From: Armatimonadota bacterium
Lineage (GTDB): Bacteria; Armatimonadota; Zipacnadia; Zipacnadales; JABUFB01
NCBI GenBank assembly: GCA_018056145.1
Contig: JAGPGE010000236.1
Location: forward strand, 1-8,302
DNA: 8,302 nucleotides
Direction: 5' to 3'
Below, piece by piece: positions 6,688 to 8,302 of the stretch. The notes under the pieces are model-generated. The model was not told the origin of the DNA. It did no database searches and saw nothing but the letters and a program-made list of their open reading frames with translations. Numbering within the stretch: position 1 is the stretch's first letter; each line of letters begins with the position of its first letter. The translations under genes and the position numbers were made by a program.

Positions 6688-7106
6688 GACGTGTCCGATC
6701 CCTCACGTGGGTCCTTGTAGCTGGTGTTCAGCCCTTCCCTCAGACGGCGAGGTACTATGGCCTTTGCTGACTTCTGCCCGCCCATCCCCGACCGTTGCCG
6801 ATCAGGTAGCCACATCTGTGGCAGACAGGCAGATCTCCCGGGATAGGCCCATGATCTTTCGCCCCGCACCTGCCGGATTTACACCGGGCCGCCTTTGGAG
6901 ACCTCGGGTTTCACTGTCATTCGCCAGCTCACCCGGCGCCCGATGCCTTCTATCCGATTTCTGTTCGTCAGGTCGTGGCTGTGGCTAAGGCTTCTTTCAG
7001 ACCCCGCCTCGCGGCGACGCCCTTGCCTTCGCTTAACGGTTACGGTCTCCGATACCGTAGAGGACTTCCACCTCCGAGATCATGAACATGCCCGGCATAC
7101 GAATCG

Positions 7107-7134
7107 CAAGCGCCCCCGGGTCCGGGGGCGCTTG
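7107..7134 (-). terminator. GC-rich hairpin: terminator of the FGE-like gene and intron target
   Basis: Two perfect 13-base arms (7107-7119 and 7122-7134) surround a 2-base centre; in RNA the innermost pairs open into a short loop. It lies 83 bp past the stop of the minus-strand FGE-like gene, where a terminator is expected. The U-tract normally found there is now only TT followed by GCGATTC, and the intron begins at 7100. Group IIC introns characteristically insert a few bases after such stems. Confidence 0.75.
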
Positions 7135-7216
7135 GCAGTTCTCGTTGGGTTGTCAGCCTGTCGACGCGGCGCCTGCACGAGGACCCGTGCCATGGACGGT
7201 CGGGGCACCCACTGGC

Positions 7217-8302
7217 TCACGGCGTACGGACGGGGCGGAAGCCGAGGCTGCCGCCCCTCGCGTTCGGGCTGTAGAACCTGCGGTGGAATGAGGCGCACTC
7301 CCATACATAGTGGATAAAGGATCCCCCGCGCACTATCCGGTATTGGCCCGTCACCGGGCCGGGGGGATCATCAACCGGCGACACGTCATAGTAGAACTGC
7401 CCCCACCAGTCCTGGCACCACTCCTGCACATTCCCGGCCATATCGCTAGCCCCGCACCAACTGTCACCGGCAGGGACACTCCCTACAGGCATGGCCTCGG
7501 CGTACGGCTCCCCGTTCAGCAAGTTCACGCATCGGCTCGGATCCAGTGTGTCCCCCCATGGGAGCGCTCTGCCATCTGTGCCCCGCGCGGCGTACTCCCA
7601 CTCCGCCTCCGTCGGCAGGCGCAGGCCGTAATGGTCACAGTACGCCTTCGCTGCGCTCCAGCTCAACGAGGCCACTGGATAGTTCTCACGGCCGGGGGAT
7701 ATCCACCAGCCCTCGTCTACCCTGACCAGACCGTAAATTCTCTCCTCATTGCCATCCTCGTCGTAGACCGGTCCGTGGGCGGTCAGGAACGCCGCATACT
7801 GGGCGATGGTGACTTCGTACTTGCTCAGCCAGAACCCCTTCGTGATGCGCACGCGGTGTGCGGGCTGTGCGTAGTTCCCTTTCGGAGAGCCCATCATGAA
7901 CTCGCCGGGTGGGACCCAGACCCACTGCAGTGGGGCCACGCGCAGGCTACTTCGCGGAACGACGTACCCGGACAGGTTCATTGCGATCTGGGCGACGTGC
8001 TCCTCCGAGACGGGCTGGCCCGGGATCGGCTGGCCCGGGATCGGCTTGTCCGGGTCCGGCTTGGGCGCGGCCTTGTTGGTGCTCTTGTACAGCCACATGG
8101 CCACCTTCCCGCCGATGAAAGACCCCACCGCCGAGGCCACGGTGAAGGTGTAGGGGTTCAGCAGATACGGTATCGCCACCGCGCCAACCCCGGTGGCGGC
8201 AAGCGCTCCGGCAACGCCCGCCACCACCGCTACCCCGGCCACCGCGCCGATGGTCTCGCCCGCAAGCGTCCAGTTGGCTTCGGCTGAGGGCGGGGTGAAG
8301 AA
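7217..8302 (-). CDS. FGE-sulfatase (SUMF1-type) domain protein with hydrophobic N-terminal region, 5' partial
   Basis: The frame is open through the right edge (F-T-P-P-S-A-E-A-N-W upstream of the GTG at 8242), so at least 361 residues are visible and the true start lies outside. In visible numbering, about 15-75 is hydrophobic and Gly/Ala-rich (glycine-zipper-like, GAVAGVAVVAGVAGALAATG, then a second segment ending MWLYKS), suggesting one or two membrane passes. A proline-rich linker with repeated PIPGQ follows (about 82-97). The domain at about 125-361 has the SUMF1/FGE layout: WVPPGEFMMGSP, FWLSKYEVTIAQYAAF, YPVASLSWSAAKAYC, LRLPTEAEWEYAARG, SDMAGNVQEWC, RIVRGGSF and SLGFRPV. True formylglycine-generating enzymes use two copper-binding cysteines after RGGS. 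Here the first is His and only the second is kept (WECASF), so oxidase activity is doubtful. A ligand-binding or regulatory role is more likely. The stop is TGA at 7217-7219, with a terminator hairpin downstream. Confidence 0.88.
   Translation of the reverse strand, partial: FFTPPSAEANWTLAGETIGAVAGVAVVAGVAGALAATGVGAVAIPYLLNPYTFTVASAVGSFIGGKVAMWLYKSTNKAAPKPDPDKPIPGQPIPGQPVSEEHVAQIAMNLSGYVVPRSSLRVAPLQWVWVPPGEFMMGSPKGNYAQPAHRVRITKGFWLSKYEVTIAQYAAFLTAHGPVYDEDGNEERIYGLVRVDEGWWISPGRENYPVASLSWSAAKAYCDHYGLRLPTEAEWEYAARGTDGRALPWGDTLDPSRCVNLLNGEPYAEAMPVGSVPAGDSWCGASDMAGNVQEWCQDWWGQFYYDVSPVDDPPGPVTGQYRIVRGGSFIHYVWECASFHRRFYSPNARGGSLGFRPVRTP
8013..8057. repeat. Three tandem 15-bp repeats encoding the PIPGQ linker
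   Basis: GGCTGGCCCGGGATC occurs twice in perfect tandem (8013-8027, 8028-8042). A third, diverged copy (8043-8057) follows. The 15-bp unit keeps frame and encodes five residues, so copy-number change would lengthen or shorten the linker between the membrane region and the FGE-like domain. Confidence 0.85.

Larger units (their letters stand above)
5238..7100 (-). mobile_element. Complete group II intron, IIC type, with reverse transcriptase
   Basis: This 1863-nt self-splicing retroelement can be delimited at both ends. On the minus strand it begins GTATGCCGGGCATG at 7100, followed by the domain I signature GGTGGAAGTCC near 7060. A further hallmark, CAGAAGTCAGCA followed by GGCCATAGTA (6777-6752), precedes the ORF. 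The maturase gene occupies domain IV. Domain V (5308-5275) and domain VI (5274-5238) follow directly, and the intron ends GAT at 5238. Three features indicate subgroup IIC: a CGC catalytic triad in domain V, a maturase with no HNH endonuclease, and insertion just after a terminator-like hairpin (7107-7134). Such introns move by reverse splicing into DNA at hairpins, guided by only a short base-paired target. The RT is intact and the RNA ends are well formed, so the element looks recent and possibly active. The 5' end GTATG departs from the common GTGYG, which leaves slight doubt there. Confidence 0.9.

Noticed and set aside
8240..8242. GTG as start of the FGE-like gene
   Set aside because: The same frame continues without a stop to the right edge, so the GTG is more likely an internal Val codon; no ribosome site was seen before it.
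5308..8302. Diversity-generating retroelement: reverse transcriptase near a protein with the FGE/C-type-lectin fold typical of DGR targets
   Set aside because: The RT has the group II motif TPQGGPLSP, a GIIM domain and flanking intron RNA domains V/VI. I saw no template/variable repeat pair near the 3' end of the FGE-like gene.
1..8302. CRISPR array or tRNA genes
   Set aside because: No regularly spaced direct repeats and no T-arm/cloverleaf pattern were seen on either strand by eye.

Overview
This is a GC-rich bacterial chromosomal window. It holds three unrelated DNA- or RNA-mobility enzymes, all on the minus strand, between two stretches of ordinary accessory genes. Composition is uniformly high-GC apart from a short AT-rich patch at about 3340-3430. 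The sugar-hydrolase-like gene, the formylglycine-generating-enzyme-like (FGE-like) gene and the group IIC-type intron suggest a free-living environmental bacterium. Nothing in the window fixes a phylum.

Left flank, plus strand (1-1185): the C-terminal part of a glycosidase-like protein enters from the left edge and ends at 655. About 55 bp later comes a RidA/YjgF-family reading frame (711 to about 1070). It is broken by a one-base frameshift near 890 and an in-frame TAA at 986-988, so it is called a pseudogene.

Mobile block, minus strand (1186-5237): in transcription order there is a complete XerC/D-type tyrosine recombinase (4880-3855), a possible 67-70-residue protein just behind it (3825-3613), a 345-bp intergenic region with a promoter and a TTGATA dyad, and a 693-residue large serine recombinase (3267-1186). 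Beyond the usual resolvase, recombinase, zinc-ribbon and coiled-coil parts, the serine recombinase ends in two LuxR-type helix-turn-helix domains. That extension is the most unusual coding feature here.

Intron and right flank, minus strand (5238-8302): a complete group II intron of the IIC type can be delimited at 7100-5238. It encodes a 459-residue reverse transcriptase/maturase, followed at once by a textbook 34-nt domain V with a CGC triad and a domain VI with a bulged A. It sits directly downstream of a strong GC-rich hairpin (7107-7134) that lies where the terminator of the FGE-like gene is expected, which is the classic target of IIC introns. The FGE-like gene (7217 to beyond 8302) runs off the right edge. 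It encodes a hydrophobic, glycine-rich segment, a Pro/Gln/Gly linker and a SUMF1/FGE-type domain in which one of the two copper-binding cysteines is missing.

Overall the window looks like an insertion hotspot. The two recombinases and the intron probably arrived separately and were not shown to form one system. No attachment-site pair could be identified by eye.
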